Assembly: GCF_014252115.1 (NCBI RefSeq)
Contig: NZ_CP059211.1
Coordinates: 186,001-250,000, forward strand
From: Blattabacterium cuenoti
GTDB taxonomy: Bacteria > Bacteroidota > Bacteroidia > Flavobacteriales > Blattabacteriaceae
Length of the DNA stretch: 64,000 nt
Direction of reading: 5' to 3'
Below are positions 56,164-64,000 of this stretch, in pieces. Position 1 is the first letter of the stretch, and every line of letters starts with the position of its first letter. Below the pieces are notes generated by a model. The model had not been told where the DNA came from, made no database searches, and saw nothing but the letters and a program-made list of their open reading frames with translations. The position numbers were made by a program, and so were the translations under genes.

Positions 56164-56343
56164 ATGATAAGTTTTTTAAAACAATACTTTACAGGAGAAA
56201 AAAATATAGGTATTTTTCAATCTATTATGTTGATTTTATTTTTATTATCATTTTTTTTTGTAATATTTTTTGTGTTTTCAAGATCTAATAAATATTATCG
56301 TAAAATAAGTTTGATTCCTTTAGAAAGAAATAAAAGGTTATGA
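56164..56343 (+). CDS. ccoQ: Small cbb3 oxidase subunit (CcoQ-like)
   Basis: A 59-residue protein with one membrane helix (about residues 20-40, FQSIMLILFLLSFFFVIFF) and a basic tail RSNKYYRKISLIPLERNKRL. Sequence similarity to CcoQ is weak, as usual for this subunit; the call rests on size, topology and its place between ccoNO and ccoP. Its stop codon overlaps the ccoP start (ATGA). Confidence 0.7.
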   Translation: MISFLKQYFTGEKNIGIFQSIMLILFLLSFFFVIFFVFSRSNKYYRKISLIPLERNKRL

Positions 56344-57227
56344 GATCTAAAATTCCTTCTTTTATTATGATTCCTTCTTTTTTATCTGTTATTATATTTA
56401 TGCTTTATGTATTTTTTGTAAGTTATAATCACATATCTTATTTAGTACATCCTGTTACTATATTTTTTGTTAGTATAACTACGATATTATTGTATATTTT
56501 AGAATCTATTAATAATTTAATTTTTAGAAAAAAATTACAATCTTTTTCAAAAGAAGAAAGGAAAAAAATTTTTGAAGAAAATGAAGGGAATTATTTTTAT
56601 AGGCTTTACAAATTTATATTTTACGATTATAAAAGGATGACTCATAATGAAGTTAAAAAAATAGATCATGGATTTGATGGAATTATAGAATTGGATAATA
56701 AATTACCTATGTGGTGGATCCATCTTTTTTATTTAACAATTGTTTTTTCCGCAATTTATTTTTTTTCTTATTTGTTAATAGATTACTCTAATCCTTACAA
56801 AGAATATGATATAGCTTATAAAAATCAATTAAAAGAAATTGAGATTTTTGAAAAAAACAGTCCACAAGTAACTATAGAAAATGCTTCTTTTAAAGAAAAT
56901 TTAATCAATAGTGGAAAAATTCTTTTTGATGAAAATTGTGCTACTTGTCATCAATCGGATGGAAGTGGAAATATAGGGCCTAATTTAACAGATGATTACT
57001 GGATTAATAAAAAAGAAAAGGATTTATTCAAAAATATATATTCTGTAATATGGAATGGAAGTGTCAATAATCCAACTATGCGTGCTTTTGGTAAATCAGG
57101 AGAAATTAAAGGAAATGATATTGAAAAAATATCCAGTTATGTTTATTTTATAAATAAAAAATCTAAAAAACCTTTAGCAGGGAAAGCTCCTCAAGGAATA
57201 AAAATAACAAAATGGAGTAAAATGTAA
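56340..57227 (+). CDS. ccoP: cbb3 oxidase subunit III, membrane-bound cytochrome c (CcoP)
   Basis: A 295-residue protein with two N-terminal membrane helices, a further helix at about 125-147 (after the MWWIHLF stretch) and one cytochrome c domain at the end. Haem is bound by C200-A-T-C203-H204 (FDENCATCHQSDGSGNIGP), with the distal Met in NPTMRAFGK. Many proteobacterial CcoP have two haem sites; one is usual in Bacteroidota. 4-base overlap with ccoQ. Confidence 0.93.
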   Translation: MRSKIPSFIMIPSFLSVIIFMLYVFFVSYNHISYLVHPVTIFFVSITTILLYILESINNLIFRKKLQSFSKEERKKIFEENEGNYFYRLYKFIFYDYKRMTHNEVKKIDHGFDGIIELDNKLPMWWIHLFYLTIVFSAIYFFSYLLIDYSNPYKEYDIAYKNQLKEIEIFEKNSPQVTIENASFKENLINSGKILFDENCATCHQSDGSGNIGPNLTDDYWINKKEKDLFKNIYSVIWNGSVNNPTMRAFGKSGEIKGNDIEKISSYVYFINKKSKKPLAGKAPQGIKITKWSKM

Positions 57228-57260
57228 TTTATTTATTTTTTTGTAAAAAAAATTTTTATT

Positions 57261-57710
57261 ATGAAAATAAAGTTCAGTTGGGATATTGGAATTATGTTAT
57301 CTTTATTTATTTTTATTACCTTTATTATTTACATTACTTTTTTTTTTCCACATGTAGGAAGTCAACTTATGACAGATAGATATTATGAAGAAGAAATGAA
57401 ATATCAAGAAATTATAAATGAGAAAAAGAATACGTCAGAACTTCCTGTAGAAATAAAAGTTTTTATTTTTTATTCTGGAATTGAGATAATATTTCCTCCT
57501 GTTAACAATAATATTTCTGGTTTTTTTACTTTACTTAGATTTTCTTCTAAAGATTTGGATTTTTCGCAATCTTTTGAAATATCAAAATCTTCCAAAAAGA
57601 TATTATTGATTCCTAAAAAATTTTTAAAAAAAGGACACTATAGGCTTATAATCAGATGGAAAACAAATAAAAAATATTTTTTTGAAAAAGATTTATTTTG
57701 GAATAAATAA
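57261..57710 (+). CDS. ccoH: FixH family cbb3 oxidase accessory protein (CcoH)
   Basis: A 149-residue protein with one N-terminal membrane helix (about residues 8-30) followed by a short beta-rich domain; QLMTDRYYEEEMKYQEIIN after the helix is typical for FixH proteins of Bacteroidota. It supports assembly of cbb3 oxidase. In free-living relatives ccoG usually stands between ccoP and ccoH; here the two are 33 bases apart and ccoG is absent. Confidence 0.85.
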   Translation: MKIKFSWDIGIMLSLFIFITFIIYITFFFPHVGSQLMTDRYYEEEMKYQEIINEKKNTSELPVEIKVFIFYSGIEIIFPPVNNNISGFFTLLRFSSKDLDFSQSFEISKSSKKILLIPKKFLKKGHYRLIIRWKTNKKYFFEKDLFWNK

Positions 57711-57751
57711 ATATTTTTTTTGTTTTCAAAATTTTAATTTTATTAAATATA

Positions 57752-60031
57752 ATGAGAAAAAATATAAGTAATCTTCGAAAAGAATCTTTAAGTTATCATA
57801 GTCAGTTTCCTTCTGGAAAAATACAAATTACCCCTACAAAAAAATATAGTAGTCAAAGAGACTTATCTCTTGCTTATTCACCTGGAGTCGCTGAACCTTG
57901 TAAAGAAATTGCTCGTTCTTCTATAGAAGTGTATAAATACACATCTAAAGGAAATCTTGTAGCAGTGATAACTAATGGATCCGCTGTATTAGGTCTTGGT
58001 GACATTGGAGCATTAGCTTCTAAACCTGTAATGGAAGGTAAAGCTCTTTTATTCAAAATATTTTCAGGTATTGATGTTTTTGATATAGAAATAAATGAAT
58101 CGGATCCAGAAAAATTTATAGAAACAGTCAAAGCAATTTCTCCTACTTTTGGTGGAATTAACTTAGAAGATATAAAAGCGCCAGAAGCTTTTGAAATAGA
58201 AAGAAGACTTAAAAAAGAACTTAATATTCCTGTTATGCATGATGATCAGCATGGAACAGCTATTATTTCTGGTGCTGCATTGCTCAATGCGACCACTTAT
58301 GTAGGAAAAAAGATTAATGAAATTAAAATGATAGTTAATGGAGCTGGAGCTGCAGCTATTTCTTGTGCAAGAACATATAAAAAACTTGGAGTTAAACCTG
58401 AAAATATTCTCATGTTTGATAGTAAGGGGTTATTGCATATTTCGAGGAAAGATCTAAATAAAGAAAAAAAAGAATTTTCCGTAAATATTTATCCAATTAA
58501 AAAATTGGAACAAGCTATTAATGGAGTGGATGTTTTTATAGGTTTATCTATAGGAGGAGTACTCACACCTAGCATGTTAAAAAGTATGGCAAAAGATCCT
58601 ATTGTGTTTGCTATGGCTAACCCTGATCCAGAAATAGATTATAACTTAGCTATTAAAGCACGTCCAGATGTTATTATGGCTACAGGAAGAAGTGATTATC
58701 CAAACCAGGTGAATAATGTGTTAGGATTCCCTTATATATTCAGAGGAGCGTTAGATGTCCATGCTAATGTTATAAATGATGAAATGAAACTTGCGGCAGT
58801 ATATGCTATATCTTCTTTAGCAAAAGAACCTGTTCCAGAACAGGTAAATATTGTTTACAATAAAAAAAATCTTTCTTTTGGAAAAGAATATATTATTCCA
58901 AAACCTTTTGATAATCGTTTAATTACTCGTGTTTCTCCTGCTGTAGCAAAAGCGGCAATGGATTCTGGTGTAGCAAGAAATCCTATTTTAGACTGGAAAA
59001 AATATCAAGAAAAACTACTCGATAGAATGGGATATGAAAGTAAAATGCTTCGAATGATTCAAAATAGAGCACGTACAAATCCTAAAAAAGTTATTTTTTG
59101 TAATGGAGAAGAATATGATATTTTAAAATCTGTTCAAATTCTTCGCGAAGAAGGCATTATATCTGTTCCCATAGTATTAGGAAATGAAAATCGTATTAAA
59201 CGTTTAATTAATGAAAATAATTTAGATATTGAATTGGAAATTGTAGATCCAGAAAAAGAAGAAAATATAGAAAAAGTAGAAAATTTTGCCAAAATTCTTT
59301 GGAAAAGAAGGAATAGAAAAGGTTTAACTTTATATGATTCGAAAATCCGTATGCGAACCAATGATCATTTTGGAGCTATGATGGTGGATCAAGAAAAAGC
59401 AGATGCTGTTATTACGGGGTATTCTAGGAGTTTTTCATTAAGTTTACGTCCTATGTTAGAAGTAATAGGTAAAGCTGATTTTGTTCACAAAACGGCAGGA
59501 ATGATGATTTTATTAACAAAACGTGGGCCTTTATTTTTAGCAGATACAGCTGTTATTCCGGATCCTACAAGTAAAGAATTAGCTAGAATAGCCATAATGG
59601 CTGCTAACGTAGTTAAAAAGTTTGATATTGAACCACGTATAGCTATGTTGTCTTTTCAAAACTTTTCATCTAATTCAAAAACATCTTCCAAAGTTTCTCA
59701 AACAGTATCTTTTTTACATAAAAAATATCCAAACTTGATAGTAGATGGAGAAGTACAACCTGATTTTGCTTTAAATGAATTTTTACTATCTAGTAAATTT
59801 CCTTTTTCTAAACTTGTTAAAAAAAGAGCAAATATTTTTATTTTTCCAAATTTAGAATCAGGAAATTTAACTTATAAATTTATTAGAGGATTAGGAGATG
59901 TTCAAACTATAGGTCCTGTTATGTTAGGAATGCGTAAACCAGCACATGTTATGCAAATGCAATCAAGTATAGAAGAAATAGTTAATTTAGCTACTTTAGC
60001 TGTGATAGACGCACAAATTAGACATAATTGA
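57752..60031 (+). CDS. maeB: NADP-dependent malic enzyme with phosphotransacetylase-like C-terminal domain
   Basis: A 759-residue enzyme that turns malate into pyruvate and CO2 and gives NADPH. The malic part (about residues 1-430) has LAYSPGVAEPCKEIA, VITNGSAVLGLGDIGALASK, HDDQHGTAIISGAALLNA and IVNGAGAAAISCARTYKKLG. The C-terminal third resembles phosphotransacetylase but acts as a regulatory domain in known MaeB enzymes. It is a likely source of pyruvate and NADPH for the amino-acid pathways. Two terminator-like hairpins follow directly. Confidence 0.95.
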   Translation: MRKNISNLRKESLSYHSQFPSGKIQITPTKKYSSQRDLSLAYSPGVAEPCKEIARSSIEVYKYTSKGNLVAVITNGSAVLGLGDIGALASKPVMEGKALLFKIFSGIDVFDIEINESDPEKFIETVKAISPTFGGINLEDIKAPEAFEIERRLKKELNIPVMHDDQHGTAIISGAALLNATTYVGKKINEIKMIVNGAGAAAISCARTYKKLGVKPENILMFDSKGLLHISRKDLNKEKKEFSVNIYPIKKLEQAINGVDVFIGLSIGGVLTPSMLKSMAKDPIVFAMANPDPEIDYNLAIKARPDVIMATGRSDYPNQVNNVLGFPYIFRGALDVHANVINDEMKLAAVYAISSLAKEPVPEQVNIVYNKKNLSFGKEYIIPKPFDNRLITRVSPAVAKAAMDSGVARNPILDWKKYQEKLLDRMGYESKMLRMIQNRARTNPKKVIFCNGEEYDILKSVQILREEGIISVPIVLGNENRIKRLINENNLDIELEIVDPEKEENIEKVENFAKILWKRRNRKGLTLYDSKIRMRTNDHFGAMMVDQEKADAVITGYSRSFSLSLRPMLEVIGKADFVHKTAGMMILLTKRGPLFLADTAVIPDPTSKELARIAIMAANVVKKFDIEPRIAMLSFQNFSSNSKTSSKVSQTVSFLHKKYPNLIVDGEVQPDFALNEFLLSSKFPFSKLVKKRANIFIFPNLESGNLTYKFIRGLGDVQTIGPVMLGMRKPAHVMQMQSSIEEIVNLATLAVIDAQIRHN

Positions 60032-60830
60032 AAATATGTGTTTTGAAAAACACTTTTTTTCCGAAAAGAATTCGGACTTTTTTCTTGAAAAAAAAGGGAA
60101 TAGGACTAGACGTATAAAAAATAGGAAATTTATTATAGGTAGGATATAAACATAACAATTTTTTTTCACTTAATTTTTCTTTTATTTCTTTCACTACTAT
60201 TTTTTGTATATCAATTAAATGAACTTCTCCATGATAAAAATTTTCTATCTCTTTCTTCAAGAATAAATAATGAGTACAAGCCAATAATATTGCGTCTATT
60301 GATCTTAGACGATTTAAATAATTTTTTACGATAGAATTTATTTTTTTTATTTCCCACCCATTTTCTATAATAGGTGCTAATAAAGGTGTAGGTATTTGAA
60401 CCACATCTAAATGATGATAATGTTTTTTTATCTTTTTTGTATAATAATTTGAATGTATAGTAGCAGGTGTAGCAATTATTCCTATTCTTTTATAAGAAAG
60501 AAAAATTGTATTTTTTGCTACAGGATCTATGACATTAAATATTAATATTTTTCTATGAAATTTTTTTTGAATTAGATCCAAAGCATTAGATGCAATAGAA
60601 TTGCATGCTATAACTAAAGCTTTACATTTTTTTTTATAAAGAAAAGAAGCGATATTTATTGAATTACCTCTAATAAACTCTTTAGATTTTTCTCCGTAAG
60701 GCATATTTTTTGTGTCACCAAAATAAATAAAATCTTCATTTGGCATCTGAATTTTCATTTCTTTAGCTATAAGAAGGCCGCCAATTCCAGAATCGAATAT
60801 TCCTATCGGAGATAATGGACTTATTCCCAT
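60018..60830 (-). CDS. murI: Glutamate racemase
   Basis: Makes D-glutamate for peptidoglycan. The 270-residue protein has the two-cysteine active site: C76 in VIACNSIASNALDL and the second Cys in ILLACTHYLFLKK, with D13 in IGIFDSGIGGLLIAKEM and GDTKNMPYGEKS. Full length. Its 3' end overlaps the maeB end by 14 bases, and the last codons lie opposite two terminator-like hairpins of maeB. Cell-wall synthesis is thus kept, in line with dapD and the two wall hydrolases in the window. Confidence 0.95.
   Translation of the reverse strand: MGISPLSPIGIFDSGIGGLLIAKEMKIQMPNEDFIYFGDTKNMPYGEKSKEFIRGNSINIASFLYKKKCKALVIACNSIASNALDLIQKKFHRKILIFNVIDPVAKNTIFLSYKRIGIIATPATIHSNYYTKKIKKHYHHLDVVQIPTPLLAPIIENGWEIKKINSIVKNYLNRLRSIDAILLACTHYLFLKKEIENFYHGEVHLIDIQKIVVKEIKEKLSEKKLLCLYPTYNKFPIFYTSSPIPFFFKKKVRILFGKKVFFKTHIFNYV
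60038..60060 (+). terminator. Intrinsic terminator after maeB (first of two)
   Basis: GTGTTT, loop TGAA, AAACAC (60038-60053; the pairing can extend by further A-T pairs at the loop) is followed by seven T. It starts 6 bases after the maeB stop and lies within the end of the murI coding sequence on the other strand. Confidence 0.6.
60061..60083 (+). terminator. Second terminator-like hairpin after maeB
   Basis: CCGAA, loop AAGAA, TTCGG (60061-60075) is followed by ACTTTTTT. It stands immediately behind the first hairpin and also lies in the murI coding region, so two short hairpins may stop maeB transcription in tandem. Confidence 0.4.
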
Positions 60831-61016
60831 ATTCTATCATATTCAAATTAAAAAGAAAAGAAATTTTAAATACAGATAAAAATAAAAAAAACCAATATTA
60901 TTATGGATATTCTAATGAATAGAATGTAAAACGAATTTTATTTTGTATAAAAATTTTGATAATCAATGAAAATATATCTTACCTTATCCATGCGCATCCA
61001 TGATAAAAAAATTATT

Positions 61017-61253
61017 TTAATTTAATTTTTTAGTCAATTTTTTTTTCAATCTAGCAGCTTTATTCATATGTATAATATTTTTTTTCGACAGTTTATCTAT
61101 CATGGAAACAACAATAGAATATTGTTTTTTATTTTTTCTATCTACTAAAAACTTTTTTATAGCTGTCTTAGTACTTTTATACACATACTTGTTACGCAAA
61201 CGTCTAGTACGATTCTGTCTGATTCTTTTAAAGGAAGATAAATGATTTGCCAT
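61017..61253 (-). CDS. rpsT: Small ribosomal subunit protein S20
   Basis: A basic 78-residue protein that binds 16S rRNA early in assembly. It starts MANHLSSFKRIRQNRTRRLR and has KSTKTAIKKFLVDRK and the end MNKAARLKKKLTKKLN, typical for S20. Length is slightly below the usual 83-88. It follows tRNA-Glu on the same strand by 18 bases, so both may come from one transcript. The 186-base spacer towards murI holds no gene that I can see. Confidence 0.95.
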   Translation of the reverse strand: MANHLSSFKRIRQNRTRRLRNKYVYKSTKTAIKKFLVDRKNKKQYSIVVSMIDKLSKKNIIHMNKAARLKKKLTKKLN

Positions 61254-61271
61254 AATAAATAAAAATGATTA

Positions 61272-61343
61272 TAGCCCATAGGGGAATCGAACCCCTCTTT
61301 CCAGGATGAAAACCTGACGTCCTAACCAATAGACGAATGGGCC
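61272..61343 (-). tRNA. tRNA-Glu (anticodon UUC)
   Basis: A 72-base cloverleaf on the minus strand: acceptor GGCCCAT pairs with ATGGGCT, discriminator A; anticodon stem CAGGT-TTTCATC-CTG type with anticodon TTC; T-arm AGGGGTTCGATTCCCCT. The first pair is G1-U72, a wobble in place of G-C. CCA is not encoded. A near-consensus promoter (TTG, 20 bases, TAATTTG) stands upstream, in the spacer to the NlpC gene. Confidence 0.96.
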
Positions 61344-61559
61344 AATAAAAATAATTTATTGTCACAAATTAAATTTTTTTTATATTTAATACAAGTATTT
61401 TGTTTAGATTTATCAATCTATTTGTTTTGTTCTTATTTTATTTTTACTCATAAAAATTGTACGGTTATTACGATTTTTTAAAATAAAAAAAAGTCTGTTA
61501 TAAGTTATAAAATTATTTTATTTCTTATTTTTTATTATTCCATTTCGTTATATGGGAAT

Positions 61560-62066
61560 GTGAAATATAATAAAAAATATGAAAAAATTTATTTCAGAAA
61601 AAAAAATCTATATAATAGAAAAAATAATTCAAAAAATTATTTTGAATTTTTCAATCAAAAACTGTTTTCTAAAGAACAAATAGAATCTATCATAAAAAAA
61701 GCTAAAAATTACATGTTTACTCCGTATAGATATGGAGGTACTAATAAATATGGATTAGATTGCTCTGCATTCATAAAAAATATTTTTTCTTGTTATCATA
61801 TATTTTTACCGCGTATTTCTTCTAATCAAGCTAAAATAGGTACTTTTGTACCTAAAGATAAAATAGAAAAAGGAGACTTATTATTTTTTTCAACAAAACT
61901 AAATAAAAAAATAAACCACGTAGGAATGGTAGTACACATCAGCAATCGTAAGATATTTTTTATTCACGCGTCTACATCCAGTGGTATAATTATATCTCAA
62001 TTATATCAAAAATATTGGAATCATAGATTTATCATGGCAAGAAGAATTCTTCTTTATTCTTCATAA
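61560..62066 (+). CDS. NlpC/P60 (C40) peptidoglycan endopeptidase; true start uncertain
   Basis: A cysteine peptidase that cuts peptide stems of peptidoglycan. With the GTG at 61560 the protein has 168 residues; catalytic residues are C68 (YGLDCSAFIKN), H120 (INHVGMVVHI) and H136 (FFIHASTS). The domain is complete. Upstream the frame stays open to 61482 and encodes KKKS, then a hydrophobic stretch (KIILFLIFYYSISLYG) that looks like a signal peptide, but no ATG, GTG or TTG precedes it. So either an unusual start codon (ATA at 61500) is used, or the signal peptide has lost its start. The end overlaps the convergent aroA end by 13 bases. Confidence 0.85.
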   Translation: MKYNKKYEKIYFRKKNLYNRKNNSKNYFEFFNQKLFSKEQIESIIKKAKNYMFTPYRYGGTNKYGLDCSAFIKNIFSCYHIFLPRISSNQAKIGTFVPKDKIEKGDLLFFSTKLNKKINHVGMVVHISNRKIFFIHASTSSGIIISQLYQKYWNHRFIMARRILLYSS

Positions 62067-63310
62067 GAATCAATTAAGAATTCTAAAGATTTTAAGTCAT
62101 TCCAAAAATTAGGATATGATTTTTCTACAACATTAGGGTCTTCTATTTCTAGAAAATCATAACATAATCCAAATGTAGAAAAAGACATTGCCATTCTGTG
62201 ATCTTGATAAGTCTTAATCTTGATAACAGAACTTATTTTTTTTCTATAAAAATCTGTTATTTCTAAACTAGAATTCGTAATTGTTATGATCACTCCAAAT
62301 TTTAAAAGTTCTTCTTTTAATGCTTGTAATCTATCTGTTTCTTTGATTTTCAATGTTTCTAATCCTTTTAAACTACATTTTATACCAATTGCCGCGCAAG
62401 TTACAACAATAGTTTGAGCAATGTCTGGTGTTTTATTTAAATCCAATTCAATAAATTTTGGAAATACAAAATTTGATTTTTTCTTTAATATTATTGTATT
62501 TTTATCAAAAATAGTAGAAACCCCAAAATGTTTATCATATATAAAATAGACTTCTTTATCTCCTTGCAAACTAGTACTTTTGTATGAACGTAAAATAATA
62601 TGGCTTTTTTTTGAAACAGTTGCCATAGAATAATAGTAAGAAGCAGAACTCCAATCTGATTCTACATAAAAATATTTTTTATCTTTATTCTTTACTGGAT
62701 AAATATGGATAATTCTTCCTTTCCAATCAGCTTTTATTCCGGCCAAAACTAGTAAATCAAAAGTCATTTTTATATACGGAATAGATGTAATGTTTTCTTT
62801 GAGAAAGATTTTTAAACCCATTTTAAACTGACTGGCTATTAACATAAGAGAACTTATATACTGACTACTAACCTTTGCATTCATATCTATTTCACCTCCT
62901 AAAATTTTTTTTCCAAAAATTTGTATTGGAGGAAACCCTTCTTTTTCCAAATAATCAATTTTTGATCCTAGCTTTCTTAAAGCTTCTACGAGAATAAAAA
63001 TAGGTCTTTCTTTCATTCTATTTGATCCTGTTAATATCACTTTTTTTCCCTCTTGTATAGAAAAATAAGAAGTTAAAAAACGCATAGCAGTTCCAGCATG
63101 ATGAATATCTAATATATCTGAAGAATTAATCAAACTTTTTTTTAATATCTCTGTATCTTCACAATTAGAAATATTTTCAATTTGAATATCATCTTTGTAA
63201 ATAGCTTTTAAAATTAAAAGACGATTAGATATACTTTTAGAACCTGTTATAGATATGGAACCATATAAGAAATTTCTTTTTTTTTTATAAATTCTGATGT
63301 AAGAAGACAT
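62054..63310 (-). CDS. aroA: 3-phosphoshikimate 1-carboxyvinyltransferase (EPSP synthase)
   Basis: A 418-residue enzyme that adds enolpyruvate to shikimate 3-phosphate. It has ISITGSKSISNRLLILKAIY, HHAGTAMRFLTSYFS, SRM-type NRMKERPIFILVEALRKLG, SSQYISSLMLIASQF, ESDWSSASYYYSM, LKIKETDRLQALKEEL, and TYQDHRMAMSFSTFG. Full family length. With aroK it supplies chorismate to the trp operon. A 10-A tract near the N-terminus leaves the frame intact. It starts 3 bases after the MazG-like gene stop. Confidence 0.94.
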   Translation of the reverse strand: MSSYIRIYKKKRNFLYGSISITGSKSISNRLLILKAIYKDDIQIENISNCEDTEILKKSLINSSDILDIHHAGTAMRFLTSYFSIQEGKKVILTGSNRMKERPIFILVEALRKLGSKIDYLEKEGFPPIQIFGKKILGGEIDMNAKVSSQYISSLMLIASQFKMGLKIFLKENITSIPYIKMTFDLLVLAGIKADWKGRIIHIYPVKNKDKKYFYVESDWSSASYYYSMATVSKKSHIILRSYKSTSLQGDKEVYFIYDKHFGVSTIFDKNTIILKKKSNFVFPKFIELDLNKTPDIAQTIVVTCAAIGIKCSLKGLETLKIKETDRLQALKEELLKFGVIITITNSSLEITDFYRKKISSVIKIKTYQDHRMAMSFSTFGLCYDFLEIEDPNVVEKSYPNFWNDLKSLEFLIDSYEE

Positions 63311-63313
63311 ATT

Positions 63314-63652
63314 TCATTTTAATTTTTTATTTTTATGATGCCTATTATGGTCTCTTATTTCCTTTTTTTTCAATTTCTTATGAAAAGATTCTTCCAAATT
63401 AATTCCAGTTTGATTTGCTAAACAAATTATGATAAATAATACATCTGATAATTCTTCTCCAAGATCTTCATTTTCTTTTTCTTTTTCTTTACCATTTTTT
63501 TTCGATTGTTCCCCATAATTTCTAGCAATAATTCTAGAAACTTCACCAACTTCTTCAGATAAAAGAATTGTGTTAGTTAAAATACTAAAATAACGAATTC
63601 CATGATTGATTATCCACTTATGAACTAATTTTTGTAAATTTTTTATTTCCAA
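63314..63652 (-). CDS. MazG-like nucleotide pyrophosphohydrolase
   Basis: A 112-residue all-helical enzyme of the MazG/dUTPase superfamily that hydrolyses (d)NTPs to monophosphates. The metal site is seen in LSEEVGEVSRIIARNYG and the second pair in EDLGEELSDVLFIIICLANQ. It probably cleans abnormal nucleotides from the pool. The end has a basic tail of Lys and His. It overlaps the transketolase end by 10 bases and precedes aroA by 3. Confidence 0.88.
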   Translation of the reverse strand: MEIKNLQKLVHKWIINHGIRYFSILTNTILLSEEVGEVSRIIARNYGEQSKKNGKEKEKENEDLGEELSDVLFIIICLANQTGINLEESFHKKLKKKEIRDHNRHHKNKKLK

Positions 63653-64000
63653 GATTTATTTTTTATTTTTTTTCTAATAACAAATTGTACGTGATTGATA
63701 ATAGAATTACGATTAATATTGTATTTTTCTAATAGTTCCATAGGTTTACCACTTTCTCCAAAAGTATCATTAACAGCCACTAAACTATGAATAACGGAAT
63801 ATTTTTCATTATGAATATGGGTAGTTAATACTCTGGCAATACTTTCTCCTAACCCCCCCCAATAATTGTGTTCTTCTGCACTAACAATACATTTTGTTTT
63901 CTTAACAGATTTCAAAATTGTATTATCATCTAAAGGTTTAATTGTATGAACATTAATCACTTCACATTCTATTCCATTTTTTTCATATAAAATTCTAGCC
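63643..64000 (-). CDS. Transketolase, C-terminal subunit, partial (start lies outside the window)
   Basis: This is the C-terminal part of the two-gene transketolase of Bacteroidota. The window edge cuts the gene; the visible 118 residues begin ARILYEKNGIECEV, run through INVHTIKPLDDNTILKSVK, VSAEEHNYWGGLGESIARVL and NDTFGESGKPMELLEKYNI, and end in a basic tail. It belongs to the pentose phosphate pathway, which provides erythrose 4-phosphate for aromatic and ribose 5-phosphate for histidine synthesis. The frame is open to the edge with no start codon needed. Confidence 0.85.
   Translation of the reverse strand, partial: ARILYEKNGIECEVINVHTIKPLDDNTILKSVKKTKCIVSAEEHNYWGGLGESIARVLTTHIHNEKYSVIHSLVAVNDTFGESGKPMELLEKYNINRNSIINHVQFVIRKKIKNKSWK

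Noticed and set aside
60831..61016. Possible small gene or RNA in the murI-rpsT spacer
   Set aside because: Only short frames and a small direct repeat (ATCCATG twice) are present; no coding or cloverleaf signal.
61344..61481. Possible small gene upstream of the NlpC/P60 gene
   Set aside because: The stretch is very AT-rich with stops in all frames; only a probable tRNA-Glu promoter can be argued for.
1..64000. CRISPR arrays, insertion sequences, prophage or integron parts
   Set aside because: I found no spaced repeats, transposase, integrase or phage-like gene on either strand; the only tandem repeat is inside the porin gene.

Overview
The window looks like part of the chromosome of a strongly reduced, very AT-rich Bacteroidota endosymbiont, most likely Blattabacterium (the fat-body symbiont of cockroaches and Mastotermes). 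The signs are: short spacers (none above 300 bases), many 1-20 base gene overlaps, long poly-A tracts inside genes, Flavobacteriales-type genes (fused CcoNO, fused E1 alpha-beta, a Porin_10-like barrel, MaeB with a phosphotransacetylase-like tail, two-piece transketolase) and TAnnTTTG promoter elements. I see no insertion sequence, prophage or CRISPR. Names come from motifs and conserved gene order read by eye; no database search was run.

Layout. 1-3.3 kb (minus): partial DHH phosphoesterase, cca, tsaC, dapD. 3.4-4.3 kb (plus): ruvX and def, both broken in poly-A tracts. 4.3-10.6 kb (minus): glpD-glpK-glpF running into thrS-infC-rpmI-rplT. 10.7-17.5 kb (minus): ffh, argS, ilvE, fused 2-oxoacid dehydrogenase E1. 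17.5-29.9 kb (mixed): ndk, lemA, a TPM-domain gene, valS, folA, a bifunctional nuclease, an unrecognised lipoprotein, pdhB, metF, serS, rsmA-folD-queE. 29.9-37.0 kb (minus): complete histidine operon hisGDCBHAF(IE). 37.2-41.8 kb: xth, tRNA-Lys, aroK, tilS, serC, yggS. 41.8-48.2 kb (minus): complete tryptophan operon trpEGDCFBA. 48.4-60.0 kb (plus): putative porin, glucosaminidase, gcvH, cbb3 oxidase cluster ccoI-S-NO-Q-P-H, maeB. 60.0-64.0 kb: murI, rpsT, tRNA-Glu, NlpC/P60 hydrolase, aroA, MazG-like enzyme, partial transketolase.

How the genes work together. Much of the window makes amino acids for the host: all of His and Trp, plus shikimate (aroK, aroA), serine, lysine/diaminopimelate and branched-chain steps. 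Glycerol uptake and oxidation (GlpF, GlpK, GlpD) and malic enzyme can supply carbon and electrons, and the high-affinity cbb3 oxidase is the terminal oxidase. folA, folD, metF and gcvH handle one-carbon units.

Most notable: (1) adjacent ruvX and def each need one extra A in a poly-A run, and def carries its HEYDH metal site beyond the break; (2) ThrRS lacks the TGS and editing domains; (3) infC has no usual start codon and probably starts at AUA; (4) the his and trp operons each have a terminator-like hairpin a short distance before the first start codon, with no His-rich or Trp-rich leader peptide; (5) three exact 27-base repeats lie near the start of the porin gene; (6) a signal-peptide-like stretch lies before the NlpC/P60 gene with no usual start codon.
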